A DNA stretch of 64,000 nucleotides from Alcaligenes sp. SDU_A2 (GCF_038237375.1 NZ_CP151273.1:2356001-2420000); one strand, 5' to 3'; counted from the stretch's first letter, positions 18,351-28,014 are shown. Numbers and translations: made by a program. The notes: a model not told the origin generated them from the sequence alone.

Positions 18351-19328
18351 TTACAAGGTTCCCGCCAGGCCGGCATCGCTAATAACCTGTTTGTAGCGGG
18401 CGCTGTCCCTGTCGATCTGCTGCTTGAACTCGTCCCGGCGCTTGATGGTGACATCCATGCCCAGCTCGCGCAACTTGGCGGCCATCGTCGGCTCGGACAA
18501 GGCCTGCACGAACGCGTCCTCCAGCCACTGCCGCTCCGCGCCATCCGTGCCTGCGGGCACAAAAAACCCGGTCCAACTGGCCACATCCACACCCGGAAAA
18601 CCGGCCTCGCCCGCAGACGGCACCTGCGGCAGAATCGGCGTGCGCTCTTTTGTCGTCACCATCAAGGGGCGCAGCTTACCGGCCTTCAAATGCGGCAAAG
18701 ACGGTGCCAGGGCATCGATCAGTACCGGCACATGGCCGCCCAGCACCGCCTGCAAAGCAGGCGTGCTGCCGTTAAAAGGCACGGGCGTGGGTGCCACGCC
18801 CGCCGCACGACTGATGACTTCCATGGCAATGCGCCCCGGCAAAGCACCATGCGCATACATGGAATACGCCGTCTGCCCCTTTTTAAGGCTGTCCACCCAC
18901 TGCCCCACCGTCTGGATGCTGGAATCCGGTGGCACGCTCAACACCAAGGGCATGAATGTCGCCATCGCGACCGGCTCGAAATCCTTGGCCGGATCATAAG
19001 GCGCTTGTTTGTACAGAACCGGGTTGAACACCATGGTGGCATCAATGGCCGTCAGCACGGTATAGCCATCCGGCTTGGCGCGCGCCACATGGCGCGCAGC
19101 AATGGTGGTGTTGCCGCCGGGCCGGTTCTCGACCACAACGGACACGCCTTTTTGCTCCGATATTTTTTGCGCGATCAGGCGCGATAAGGTATCGGAGCCG
19201 CCGCCGGGCGCAAAAGGCACGACCAGCGTAATCGGCCGTTCCGGGTACTGGGCATGGGCGGGGGAACCGGCCATCACGGCCGCACCCAGAAAGAACACCA
19301 AGGCCGTATGTTGTATCTGATGCATCAT
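18351..19328 (-). CDS. Bug-type (TctC) periplasmic solute-binding protein
   Basis: A 325-residue exported protein with a signal peptide ending AHAQ. It shows the Bug family signatures YPERPITLVVPFAPGGGSD, VVVENRPGG and VPTAGEAGFPG-like VPSAGEAGFPGVDV. Bug proteins bind carboxylated or amidated small molecules, with or without a TctAB permease; none is adjacent. GGAG lies five bases before the ATG. It sits between another Bug gene (25 bases upstream) and the sulfatase gene (10 bases downstream). Confidence 0.9.
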   Translation of the reverse strand: MMHQIQHTALVFFLGAAVMAGSPAHAQYPERPITLVVPFAPGGGSDTLSRLIAQKISEQKGVSVVVENRPGGNTTIAARHVARAKPDGYTVLTAIDATMVFNPVLYKQAPYDPAKDFEPVAMATFMPLVLSVPPDSSIQTVGQWVDSLKKGQTAYSMYAHGALPGRIAMEVISRAAGVAPTPVPFNGSTPALQAVLGGHVPVLIDALAPSLPHLKAGKLRPLMVTTKERTPILPQVPSAGEAGFPGVDVASWTGFFVPAGTDGAERQWLEDAFVQALSEPTMAAKLRELGMDVTIKRRDEFKQQIDRDSARYKQVISDAGLAGTL

Positions 19329-19353
19329 ATTGCTCCACCAAGTAATTGAAAAA

Positions 19354-20307
19354 TCAGTCCAGCCGTATATCCAGACGGCGAATCAAAGGCTCGTACTTGC
19401 GCGATTCGGCCGCAATAAACTGCTCGAATGCCGCACCGGTACGCACATCGACGATCATGCCTTTGGACAAGAGACGGGCGCGCATCTGGGCCTGGTCCAT
19501 GGCCTTGACCAGAGCGCTTTGCATCGCGGTCAGATCAGCCGCCGGAGTCTGTCGCGGAGCCACCACTCCCCACCAACTGGAAAAACGCAATGGCTGGCCA
19601 AGTTCAGTCAGGGTAGGAATCTGCTCGGCCTGCTCCAGCCGCCGATCCGCCGCCACCGCCACGGGCAAGACTCGCCCATCGGCAATCAAAGGTCCGCTGC
19701 CCACCAATAAATCAAAGATGAAATCCACCTCGCCGCCAGCCAGATCGGTCAATGCCGCCGCCGCGCCCCGATAAGGAATATGATCCGCCTGCACCCCCAG
19801 GTTCTGGGCCAGTTGGGCACCGGCCAGATGTGCCACCGTCCCTATGCCGGCCGACCCAAAGCGCAGGCGGCGCTGCTTGCCCAAGGCGCGCAAATCATCC
19901 AGCGTCTTTATCCCGCTGTCCGCCCGCACCAGCAATAACAAAGGCGCCTGCGCCAGCAAGGCCACGGGCTGCAGGCGCTCGGTTGCCTGTCGCTGGGCCG
20001 GTTGGCGAAACAAATAAGGATTCAGGGACAGTAAGCCGGTATGCGCAATCAAATAGTTGCGCTCGCCGGGCCGTTCGGCCAGCGTGGCCTGGATCGCCAC
20101 CATGCCGCCTGCTCCGGGTTTATTCACGACCACGACAGGTTCGGACAAGGACTGGACCAGTGACGGTGTCAGATCTCGTGCCAGTTGATCGACAGCGCCG
20201 GCCGGAGGAAATGGCAGGACAAGATTAATAGAAGCTGCCAGCGCGAGCCCAGGAGTCCCGCACAGCACCAGCAGCCCGATTGCGACTCGTGACGCAGTTG
20301 CCCACAT
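19354..20307 (-). CDS. Bug-type (TctC) periplasmic solute-binding protein, divergent member
   Basis: A 317-residue exported protein with a signal peptide ending LALAA. The family features are weaker than in its neighbour: INLVLPFPPAGAVDQLAR, VVVVNKPGAGGM and IPTLTELGQPLRF. Two ATGs are possible; 20307 is preferred because AGGAG is six bases upstream, whereas at 20313 it touches the start codon. It is the first gene of the Bug-Bug-sulfatase unit and is preceded by a perfect 24-bp palindrome. Confidence 0.85.
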   Translation of the reverse strand: MWATASRVAIGLLVLCGTPGLALAASINLVLPFPPAGAVDQLARDLTPSLVQSLSEPVVVVNKPGAGGMVAIQATLAERPGERNYLIAHTGLLSLNPYLFRQPAQRQATERLQPVALLAQAPLLLLVRADSGIKTLDDLRALGKQRRLRFGSAGIGTVAHLAGAQLAQNLGVQADHIPYRGAAAALTDLAGGEVDFIFDLLVGSGPLIADGRVLPVAVAADRRLEQAEQIPTLTELGQPLRFSSWWGVVAPRQTPAADLTAMQSALVKAMDQAQMRARLLSKGMIVDVRTGAAFEQFIAAESRKYEPLIRRLDIRLD

Positions 20308-20326
20308 AATCATCTCCTATATGCCT

Positions 20327-20350
20327 AAAAATATACTGATGTATATTTTT
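20327..20350. promoter_or_regulatory. Perfect palindrome upstream of Bug-sulfatase operon
   Basis: Arms AAAAATATAC and GTATATTTTT flank a TGAT spacer, starting 20 bases upstream of the first Bug start codon. The symmetry and promoter-proximal position suggest a repressor or activator site; the ATATAC/GTATAT core is reminiscent of GntR operators. No regulator gene is adjacent. Confidence 0.45.
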
Positions 20351-20435
20351 AAATATAAAGGATCTGTTTTATGGACTCTATGCTTGATTTCCCTAAGCAG
20401 GCCATAGGCTTGGGAAACCTGACCAAAGCTGGAAA

Positions 20436-22178
20436 TCAATCCTCAGCGTTACGATCCATATGCAAACCACCTTGAAATCGCGCATGCAGATCTGTCCACT
20501 GCGCTTGCATGGCCTGTTCGGCCGACAAGTCAGGACGCAGCCCTTTGGGCTCCAGGCGCATCAGTTCCAGACCGTAGCGGCTGGCTTGCAGATCCTGAGC
20601 GACGCAGGCTGCCTGCTGCGCCGCCTGCGCCGGGTGATCGCGCTTTAGGCTGCCCAAGACGCGCAAGCCTTGGGCGGCTTGTTCCAGCCGCCGCCGGACC
20701 GACGCGGCAATACTGACCGGCCAGACCTGCGTAAACACCAAATACATCACCGTATTGCCCAGCAAAACACCCATGACCCGATCACGGGCCGAATCCAGGT
20801 CCAGACTGGGGCCAAACCCGTGCAATACCACCAGGTAAAACGCGAAAGCGATCTGGATGCCCGCATATGAAATACGCTCCGGCCCATAAAAAACCCAGGC
20901 CCCCAGCAAGGACACCACAAACACCACCACCATCAAAGCGCCTATATCCACCAGATGCGGCACGACAAACAGGACCGTCAAAAAACCCAGTGCCGCGCCC
21001 AGCAGACAGCCCACTATGCGCAAAGCCAGCTTATGCACGGTTTCACCGGTGGAACCCAATGCCGCCACGTAGCAGGTAATCATGGCCGTATGTATGCCCT
21101 GCCAGTCCATCGCGCTGTACAACAAGTAACACAACACGGCCGCTGCCGTCGCCTTCAAGGCATGGTGCTGATACATGGGATTGGTCCATGCATCTGATGC
21201 CAAAAACGGTTCGCGCGGCGGGTCGGCCTTATCCGTAAGCCCCCCACCAGCCAGCGCCTTCAACGCCAGCCAAAGATCCATCGCCGCCCCGGCTCCTTGG
21301 GGCGACGCGGGCAACACGCCCACATCCGGCACGCGCCCTTGCTCCAGATCACGTGCCCACTGCCTGCACGCCTGCGCCCAATCCTGGCCTTGCTCGTTCG
21401 TCAAATCCTGTTCCCGCAAGGCCGCCACCGCCAGCAAGATCCGATAGGTATTCAAAATGGCTGGTTCCAGAATGGCCTGCTCCTGGGCAGGAACCAGATG
21501 AAACAGGCGCACCCATAACAAGCGTTTTTGCTGTACGGCCACGCCCAAGGCCAGATCCGCCCATAAGGCCTGCGCATCGGCCTGATCGAGCAAGGCGCTA
21601 GCGGCCAAACGCATGCGCGCCGCCAACTCGCGGCGCAACACCTTGTGCGGATACAGCCCAAAAAATAAATTGAACAGCAGCACCAGCCCCATAGGCGCAC
21701 TGGCCATCAGCCAGGCATACAGCAAGGCTCGGGTGGCGATCTCGCCCACCGGCACATAACCGAGCAAGGTCAGGACAAAGGCAATGACCAGGGCCATAAT
21801 GCCGCCTAAAGGCCCCAGCTTGCTGGCCACACCCAGAAACAATAAGGCAAAAGAGCTGATCGCCATCACCAGCAAACGCAGCGCCGGCGACTCAATGCTG
21901 AACTGGATGAGCGGCACCATCACCAGCACGACCAGCGACACCAGCACGACCAAGGCCAAGGCCAGTACTGAGCTTTCGCCCGAGTCCGACTTCATCACAA
22001 AGAAAATGACAAAGCAACTGACGGCCGATTCGGGAATGCCGTAGGTCATGGCCAGCATCACCATCAAGGCGCACAAAGCCGCTACCCGCCAACTGACCGC
22101 CAAGCGCCCCGGCGCAGGTTGCAGATCCTGCCAGACGGCCCACCCCAGGGCGGACAGGCGGGACTCAGCAGTCGCCAT
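20436..22178 (-). CDS. mdtO: FUSC-type efflux component (MdtO-like)
   Basis: A 580-residue inner-membrane protein with two blocks of membrane helices (about residues 35-175 and 340-480) separated by a soluble helical region, the FUSC pattern of MdtO and AaeB. It should drive export with the HlyD-type adaptor encoded immediately upstream. The ATG at 22178 overlaps the adaptor stop by 14 bases, indicating translational coupling; an in-frame GTG lies 30 bases earlier. It is about 100 residues shorter than E. coli MdtO. Substrate unknown. Confidence 0.8.
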   Translation of the reverse strand: MATAESRLSALGWAVWQDLQPAPGRLAVSWRVAALCALMVMLAMTYGIPESAVSCFVIFFVMKSDSGESSVLALALVVLVSLVVLVMVPLIQFSIESPALRLLVMAISSFALLFLGVASKLGPLGGIMALVIAFVLTLLGYVPVGEIATRALLYAWLMASAPMGLVLLFNLFFGLYPHKVLRRELAARMRLAASALLDQADAQALWADLALGVAVQQKRLLWVRLFHLVPAQEQAILEPAILNTYRILLAVAALREQDLTNEQGQDWAQACRQWARDLEQGRVPDVGVLPASPQGAGAAMDLWLALKALAGGGLTDKADPPREPFLASDAWTNPMYQHHALKATAAAVLCYLLYSAMDWQGIHTAMITCYVAALGSTGETVHKLALRIVGCLLGAALGFLTVLFVVPHLVDIGALMVVVFVVSLLGAWVFYGPERISYAGIQIAFAFYLVVLHGFGPSLDLDSARDRVMGVLLGNTVMYLVFTQVWPVSIAASVRRRLEQAAQGLRVLGSLKRDHPAQAAQQAACVAQDLQASRYGLELMRLEPKGLRPDLSAEQAMQAQWTDLHARFQGGLHMDRNAED

Positions 22179-23214
22179 CGGCGTGAACAATCGTCGTGGC
22201 CGATGCACCCATGCGCATCAGGTTTTCGGGTGGGTTGTCCAGTCGAATCCGCACCGGAAAGCGCTGCGCCACTCGAACCCAGTTCAAGGACTTCTGGATA
22301 TAAGGCAGGCTGCGGGGCAGATTGATCTGCTCCTGACTGCTCACGCCCCAGCCGATTTCCTCCACCTTGCCGCCCAGCTTGCGCGAAGGGTCGGCCAGCA
22401 CGTACACAGTGGCGCAGGCCCCAGGCCGGATACGCGCCAGATCTGTTTCGCGGTACATGCCGGTCACATGCCAAGCATCGGTATCGATCAAGGTAAAGAC
22501 GGATACGCCGGGCAGCAGATGCTCGCCGGAACCCACGCGCAGACCCACAATGCGCCCGTTGTGCGGTGCCTTGACCTGGGTGTGCTCCAGATCGCGCTGC
22601 GCCATGGCCAGACCGGCCTGACGCGCCTGCACCATCGCCTGCTCGGCCTGCGTATCGCCCACCAGCGCCTGGGCGGCCCCCGACTGTTCGATCGCCTGCT
22701 TGAGCGTCACCTCGGCATCGCGCTTGAGGGTATTGGCCTCCTCCAACTGTTGCTGCGACACATAGCCTTTGGCCGCCAGATTCGCCAGACGCCGCTGGCT
22801 TTGCGTGGCCATAGCCAGATTGGTGCGCGCGCGGGTGATCTGATCGTCGGCGATGGTGGCATTGTGCCCTTCGGCACGCACGGCGCGCTGCTTGAAGTCC
22901 AGCGTGGCCTGGGCCACCGCCAGTTCCGCCTGGGCCTGTTCGTGCCGCAGCCGGTAAAACTCGGGGTCAACGGTAAAAAGCAGTTCGCCCTGGCGCACAT
23001 ATTGCCCATCACGTACGGCCATCTGCTCGATGCGACCGGGCAAAGAGCTGGACACATGCACGACGTCTGCGCCTAAGACGGCATCGTCCGAAGCCGGATT
23101 GTTCGCCGCGCGCTGCATATACCGCCAGCCCAACAGCACAGCGGCGGCCACCGCCAACACGGTCACCAGCCAGGCCAGTTTCTTGCGGGAAGAAGGATTG
23201 CTTGCCGGGTTCAT
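22165..23214 (-). CDS. mdtN: HlyD-family membrane fusion protein (MdtN-like)
   Basis: A 349-residue periplasmic adaptor anchored by one N-terminal helix (about residues 14-32). It has the two lipoyl half-motifs (LPGRIEQMAVRDGQYVRQGELLF and VKAPHNGRIVGLRVGSGEHL), a long coiled coil between them, and the C-terminal LNWVRVAQRFPVRI that matches MdtN-type proteins. It links the inner-membrane MdtO-like pump to an outer-membrane channel. It starts 7 bases after the YtcA-like gene. Confidence 0.88.
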   Translation of the reverse strand: MNPASNPSSRKKLAWLVTVLAVAAAVLLGWRYMQRAANNPASDDAVLGADVVHVSSSLPGRIEQMAVRDGQYVRQGELLFTVDPEFYRLRHEQAQAELAVAQATLDFKQRAVRAEGHNATIADDQITRARTNLAMATQSQRRLANLAAKGYVSQQQLEEANTLKRDAEVTLKQAIEQSGAAQALVGDTQAEQAMVQARQAGLAMAQRDLEHTQVKAPHNGRIVGLRVGSGEHLLPGVSVFTLIDTDAWHVTGMYRETDLARIRPGACATVYVLADPSRKLGGKVEEIGWGVSSQEQINLPRSLPYIQKSLNWVRVAQRFPVRIRLDNPPENLMRMGASATTIVHADGDC

Positions 23215-23221
23215 GGCCTTG

Positions 23222-23482
23222 TCACTCGAAGAAAAAAAGAAGCGCAGCAAAAGTCAGGGCCAATGTCAACGACACATACACGGCCAAGCGGGCCGGCAAA
23301 GCGTCGTCCACGCCGCTGCGGATCAAAAGCACGCGCAGCAAAACAGTCAGCACAATGGCACCCAGCACAGACACCAGCCAGGCCGGAAAATACGAACCGG
23401 CAATATAGACCGTGGGTGCACCCGCACATCCCCCCAGCAGCGCAGCACCTGCCACCCCTACGCTCAACCACATACCCCTCAT
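23222..23482 (-). CDS. ytcA: YtcA-like small membrane lipoprotein
   Basis: An 86-residue protein with a lipobox (LLGGC) and two hydrophobic helices; the segment YIAGSYFPAWLVSVLGAIVLT closely resembles E. coli YtcA, whose gene also precedes mdtN. The ATG at 23482 has AGGAG five bases upstream. Its conserved place before mdtNO suggests a helper in the pump. An outer-membrane MdtP homologue is missing from this operon. Confidence 0.78.
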   Translation of the reverse strand: MRGMWLSVGVAGAALLGGCAGAPTVYIAGSYFPAWLVSVLGAIVLTVLLRVLLIRSGVDDALPARLAVYVSLTLALTFAALLFFFE

Positions 23483-24059
23483 GCCATCTCCTTGAGCCGG
23501 AAAAAACGGCATCCGCACGCCTTAAACCGAACCGCCACGATTGTATCCCGGAAGGTCGCGCCTTCTTTCCAGTCATACTTTATGCATATAGAAAATACAA
23601 CTTTTAATTTTTATGAATATTAATTATATTGCAGCTACCGAGACTCCATGCTAGATCTCCAGCAATGTTAATGATTATGAACGACGTCAATCTGGCTTTA
23701 ACCTTGTTGACCGCCGCCCTGATCAGCAACAGCCTGATCACGATCATTTCCACTCCCGCTCCTGCTCCGCTGATGCGGATTTTCCTGCAGTGTCGAGCAG
23801 CCAGGTATTTCAATCACGGCATCACTCCGAATGCCAATCTTTTTTATATCTGTTTTGCCTCCCCTTCTTTTTTTAAATGGATGGCAAATTTCCACAGAAA
23901 ACTTTATCAGCGCCCGCATCGGCATTGTTGCCCTGGCGCATGCGCGCTCATCCTTATGAGCCTGCTCGGACTGGTACATCCGCTGAATGCGCCGATGCGA
24001 ACGCCCCGCAAGCCGCTATGTACCATCGCTCCCCATCCCCTCTTTCCATAAGACAGGCC
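23483..24059. other. 577-bp gap without a convincing gene
   Basis: The region is AT-rich around 23570-23640, where the promoter of the pump operon must lie. A plus-strand reading frame beginning near 23667 opens with a Leu/Ile-rich run (NLALTLLTAALISNSLITII) and could be a short leader peptide, but codon use further on is not gene-like. Nothing else was recognised. Confidence 0.3.
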
Positions 24060-25544
24060 ATGCCCACTCCCATGTATCTAGGACAGTCCCGTAATGCGCA
24101 ACGCCACCGACTCGCCTACCGCAGCCGGGGTTCGGCCTGTGCCTGTACCCATCCGGCCATCCCCCTGATCCACCGCCGTCTTGAAAGCGGCGGGCCGGCC
24201 CGCCGCCAACAGTCCGCCGCCGCACCGACGCAAGAGATAGCCGCCTTCCAATCCGACAACGCGCTGGAACAAAAGCCGCTGGCCCTGGCGGCCAAGACCT
24301 ATCTGGTCAATCTGCGCCTGTTCGACGGCCAGAGCACCCGCTTGCAAGAAGGCCTGGCCGTACAAATAGATCAGGGCCGCATCGCCGCTGTTCTGAACAT
24401 AGCTCAGGTGCCCGCCGACGCCACCACCCTGGACTGCCGCAACAAAGTGCTGATGCCCGGCCTGATCGATGCACACTGGCACAGCCTGCTGTGTAGTGTG
24501 GATCAGATGACCGCCATGATGGCCGACCCGGCCGATCTGCATCTGATAGCGGCCAAAGAGGCGGAACGCACTTTGCTGCGCGGCTTTACCTCCGTGCGCG
24601 ACGCAGGCGGCCCGAGCTTTTCTCTGAAACGCGGCATAGACATGGGACTGCTGCACGGCCCGCGCATCTACCCCTCGGGGGCCATGATCGCCCAGACCGG
24701 CGGCCATGCCGACTTTCGCATGCGCTACGAGCTGCCGCGCACAGACGGCGATCTTAGCCATGTGGAGCGGGCCGGCGTTGCCTGCATCGCCGATGGGGCC
24801 GACCAGGTGCTGCGCCGCGTGCGCGAACAATTAATGCTGGGGGCCAGCCAGATCAAGCTGATGGCCGGCGGCGGCGTCACTTCGCTGTACGACCCGCTGG
24901 AAGGCCTGCAATTCAGTGATGCGGAGCTGCGCGCCGCCGTCGGTGCCGCCCAGGACTGGGGAACCTACGTCATGGTCCATGTGTACTGCGCCAAAGGCAT
25001 ACAGCGCGCCGTCAAGGCAGGCGTACGATCCATCGAGCACGGCCAGTTGGCCGACGAAGAAACCGCGCGCATCATGGCCGGCGAAGGCGTCTGGTGGAGC
25101 CTGCAGCCCTTTCTGGGCGACGAGGATGCCAACACCCAGCGCGACCCGCGCAGCCAAGCCAAGCAACAGCAAGTGGCCACCGGCACCGTGCGTGCCTACG
25201 AGCTGGCCCAAAAGCACCAGATCCAGACAGCCTGGGGCACAGACATCCTGTTCAGCCCACAACATTTGCCGCGCCAGGGCCATATGCTGGCCAAGCTGAC
25301 CCGTTTCTACGACCCGCTGACCGTGCTGAAGATGGCAACCGGCGACAACGGCCGCCTGCTGCAACTATCGGGCCTGCGCAATCCGTACGAAGGCGAACTG
25401 GGCGTAATCAAACCCGGCGCACTGGCCGACCTGCTGCTGATCGACGGCGACATCGAACGCAATCTGGACTTTCTGGACAATCCCGCACAAAACCTGCGTC
25501 TGATCATAAAAAACGGGCACATCTATAAAAATTCACTGCGCTAG
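24060..25544 (+). CDS. Metal-dependent amidohydrolase (imidazolonepropionase-like)
   Basis: A 494-residue protein of the amidohydrolase superfamily. The metal ligands are visible in DAHWHS, the lysine region in SQIKLMAGGGV, then HVY, SIEHGQ and the late aspartate in WGTDILF. The fold begins near residue 90 (TYLVNLRLFDGQ). The first ~80 residues are low-complexity and resemble no part of the family, so the real start may be later or the N-terminus may be a transit segment; ATG 24060 has only a weak ribosome-binding site. Related enzymes hydrolyse Xaa-Pro dipeptides or cyclic amides; the substrate here is unknown. Confidence 0.78.
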   Translation: MPTPMYLGQSRNAQRHRLAYRSRGSACACTHPAIPLIHRRLESGGPARRQQSAAAPTQEIAAFQSDNALEQKPLALAAKTYLVNLRLFDGQSTRLQEGLAVQIDQGRIAAVLNIAQVPADATTLDCRNKVLMPGLIDAHWHSLLCSVDQMTAMMADPADLHLIAAKEAERTLLRGFTSVRDAGGPSFSLKRGIDMGLLHGPRIYPSGAMIAQTGGHADFRMRYELPRTDGDLSHVERAGVACIADGADQVLRRVREQLMLGASQIKLMAGGGVTSLYDPLEGLQFSDAELRAAVGAAQDWGTYVMVHVYCAKGIQRAVKAGVRSIEHGQLADEETARIMAGEGVWWSLQPFLGDEDANTQRDPRSQAKQQQVATGTVRAYELAQKHQIQTAWGTDILFSPQHLPRQGHMLAKLTRFYDPLTVLKMATGDNGRLLQLSGLRNPYEGELGVIKPGALADLLLIDGDIERNLDFLDNPAQNLRLIIKNGHIYKNSLR

Positions 25545-25696
25545 ATGTCCGTCAACAGCTGAACTCCCACACGGTCCCCTTTTGTTTTTCCTCAACCCAA
25601 TCACTTTTGACACTTGCCCGGCCAAGCCATTCATTAAGGTATCCGCCTGCCAATACATACTAAACTCAAATACCCTCCCCCTACTTGGCCTGCCTT

Positions 25697-26386
25697 ATGC
25701 TTTCTGAACTGTTATTGTTGATCAAACTCCTGGGACTGGGCCTGGCCTTTTTGCTGCCACTGGCCAACCCGCTGACCTCCATGGCACTGTTCCTGTCGCT
25801 GAGCGAATCCATGAGCAGTCAGGAGCGCCAGCGCCAACTGCGCCAGGCCACGCTATACGTCTTTGCCGCTTTGCTGGTCACCCACTACGCCGGAATCTGG
25901 ATCATCGACGCCCTGAGCATTTCTATGGTGGACATGCGTATCGCAGGCGGCCTGATCGTGGCCTATATCGGCTTTCGCATGCTGTTCCCCACCCCCATCA
26001 GCACCGTGGTCGCCCACGCTGCCGACCAGTCCAATGCCGATAACAGCATCGCCTTCGTGCCACTGACCATGCCCGGTACGGTAGGGCCGGGCACCATGGC
26101 CCTGATCATCAGCGCTTCCTCCAAAATAGACAGCCTGCACAGCCAGTACCCACAATGGATGCTGCTGGCCGCCCCACCCCTGCTGGCTGCGTTGATCGCC
26201 TTACTGTTCTATGTATGCCTGCGCTCTTCCACCCGCATCGTCAAACTGATCGGACATAACGGCGTGGACGCCATCTCGCGCATCATGGGCTTTTTGCTGG
26301 TCTGCATGGCCGTCCAACTGGTGCTCGAAGGCGTACAACAATATGCCGCCAGCCTCCTGATCCATCACGCCACTGCCGCTTCCTGA
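25697..26386 (+). CDS. MarC-family integral membrane protein
   Basis: A 229-residue protein with six hydrophobic helices and the MarC signatures LANPLTSMALFLSL near the N-terminus and PLTMPGTVGPGTMALII in the middle. MarC proteins were once linked to multiple antibiotic resistance but their transport role is unresolved. The ATG at 25697 is used. The TolC-family gene starts four bases after its stop, so they share a transcript. Confidence 0.87.
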   Translation: MLSELLLLIKLLGLGLAFLLPLANPLTSMALFLSLSESMSSQERQRQLRQATLYVFAALLVTHYAGIWIIDALSISMVDMRIAGGLIVAYIGFRMLFPTPISTVVAHAADQSNADNSIAFVPLTMPGTVGPGTMALIISASSKIDSLHSQYPQWMLLAAPPLLAALIALLFYVCLRSSTRIVKLIGHNGVDAISRIMGFLLVCMAVQLVLEGVQQYAASLLIHHATAAS

Positions 26387-26390
26387 CGTC

Positions 26391-27863
26391 ATGCGACCCC
26401 TGACCTTGCGCTTTACCCGCGTCTGCCTGCTGACGGCTTTTGCGCTGGCCCTGGCGGCCTGCGCCACAAGCCAAAGCGCCGATCCGTCCGCCGCCGCCAT
26501 GCCCGCACGCGACCCGGTACCGGAGCCGCCCCGCCTGCATACAGACACAAACACCGTCCCCGCCACTGCGCAGTTGCTGCCCGGCCACGACTACACCCTG
26601 CCCGAACTGATTGATCTGGCCCAGCAACTGAATCCCAGCACCCGGATTGCCTGGGGGCAGGCCCAGCAAGCCGCGCAAGCCGCAGGCATGGTGCAAAGCG
26701 CCTATCTGCCGCTGATCTCGGCCAACATCGTGGGCGGCTATATGCGCAGCGACCGCAGCGACAGCACCCGCGTGCTCGGGCGCGACCTGGAACTGGACTA
26801 CGACAGCCATCTTAGCGGGGCCATCCCAGCCCTGACCCTGAAGTGGCTTTTGTTCGACTTCGGCAAGCGGGCCGCGCTGCAGAAGGCCGCCGACCAGTTA
26901 GCATTGGCCAGCCGCATTACGTTCAGCGGCGTCCACCAGGCCGTGATTGCCGAGGTCTCCATCAGCTACTTCAACTACAACTCGGCACGCCGACGCGAAC
27001 AGATCGCTGCCCAAGGCCTGAAAAACGCCACGCTGATCGAAGACATTGCCATAGAACGCGAACGCAATGGCTTGGGCACGCGCATCGAAGTGGCGCAAGC
27101 ACGCCAGCTCAAGGCCCAGGCAAGGCTGCACCATGTCAATGCCGGCACCCAGGCCAGACAGTCCTACCAGATTCTGCTGGGAGCAGTGGGCCTGTCACCC
27201 GACAGCGAACTGGCCGTGGCCGACAGCAGCACGCGCGCCTTGCCCCAGGAACTGGACATCCCCGCTCCGGCCGCCTTGCAACAAGCCATCGCCCAGCGTC
27301 CCGATGTCCAAGCCATGCAGGCTGCCCACCAAGCCAGTCTGGCCGGCATAGAATCAGCCCAGGCCAGCTTCAGGCCCACGCTGGCACTGATGGGCTTTGT
27401 CTCCAAGCGCATGGGTTCGCTTAATGTGGGCCACTTGCCTGAACTCAGCACCCAGAGCGCTTCCAGCGGTGCCGTACTGGCCCTGTCAATTCCTCTGTAC
27501 GATGCCGGCTTGCGCGCCAAACAGACACGGCAAGCCCAGCTACGCGCCCAGACCGCCCACGAACAAGTGCAGAAAACCGAGAAAGACGCGCACAAACAAA
27601 TGGTCATTGCCGCCGACGCCCTGCGCGCCGCCCTGACCGCCCATCAGGCCGCCGATGCGCTGGTGCAAGCTGCCCAGATTACCTACGACGGCGCGCTGGA
27701 GTCCTACCAGGAAGGTCTGACGGGCATGACGCTGCTGACCGAAGCCCACAACGGCCTGTTGGGGGCTCAAGAAGCGCAAAGTGCCGCCCACGCCGCCGCC
27801 CTGGCCGGTTCAGTTAATCTGGCGTTTGCCATGGGTGCCCTGAACCAGGCACCGGTCAACTGA
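26391..27863 (+). CDS. TolC-family outer-membrane efflux lipoprotein
   Basis: A 490-residue outer-membrane channel protein. The signal peptide ends at LAAC, so it is lipidated like NodT/OprM factors. Two long repeated coiled-coil halves are visible (ELIDLAQQLNPSTRIAWGQAQQAAQAAGMVQS and ADALVQAAQITYDGALESYQEGL). TolC-family proteins form the exit duct of tripartite pumps and type I secretion. No pump lies beside it, but the mdtNO-like operon 3-5 kb away lacks an outer-membrane partner. It follows the MarC gene with a 4-base gap. Confidence 0.88.
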   Translation: MRPLTLRFTRVCLLTAFALALAACATSQSADPSAAAMPARDPVPEPPRLHTDTNTVPATAQLLPGHDYTLPELIDLAQQLNPSTRIAWGQAQQAAQAAGMVQSAYLPLISANIVGGYMRSDRSDSTRVLGRDLELDYDSHLSGAIPALTLKWLLFDFGKRAALQKAADQLALASRITFSGVHQAVIAEVSISYFNYNSARRREQIAAQGLKNATLIEDIAIERERNGLGTRIEVAQARQLKAQARLHHVNAGTQARQSYQILLGAVGLSPDSELAVADSSTRALPQELDIPAPAALQQAIAQRPDVQAMQAAHQASLAGIESAQASFRPTLALMGFVSKRMGSLNVGHLPELSTQSASSGAVLALSIPLYDAGLRAKQTRQAQLRAQTAHEQVQKTEKDAHKQMVIAADALRAALTAHQAADALVQAAQITYDGALESYQEGLTGMTLLTEAHNGLLGAQEAQSAAHAAALAGSVNLAFAMGALNQAPVN

Positions 27864-28014
27864 TCGATTGCATCACAGCCACCGTACAATCCCATCCCCT
27901 GTTTGGGGTATACAAACAGCACTGACCGGCTGGCTATGATCCCCCCACCTATTCTGCCCAGACCCGGCACACAGACCGGCAGGGCAGCATCATCTGGCTC
28001 GGGGAAAACGGATC

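Noticed and set aside
17039-18592. Longer sulfatase start at 18592
   Set aside because: The extra 84 codons overlap the Bug receptor gene in another frame and are Trp/Ser/Arg-rich shadow sequence; GTG 18340 has a ribosome-binding site.
23629-24051. 140-codon frame upstream of the amidohydrolase
   Set aside because: Only the first part looks like a hydrophobic peptide; later residues and codon use are not gene-like and there is no ribosome-binding site.
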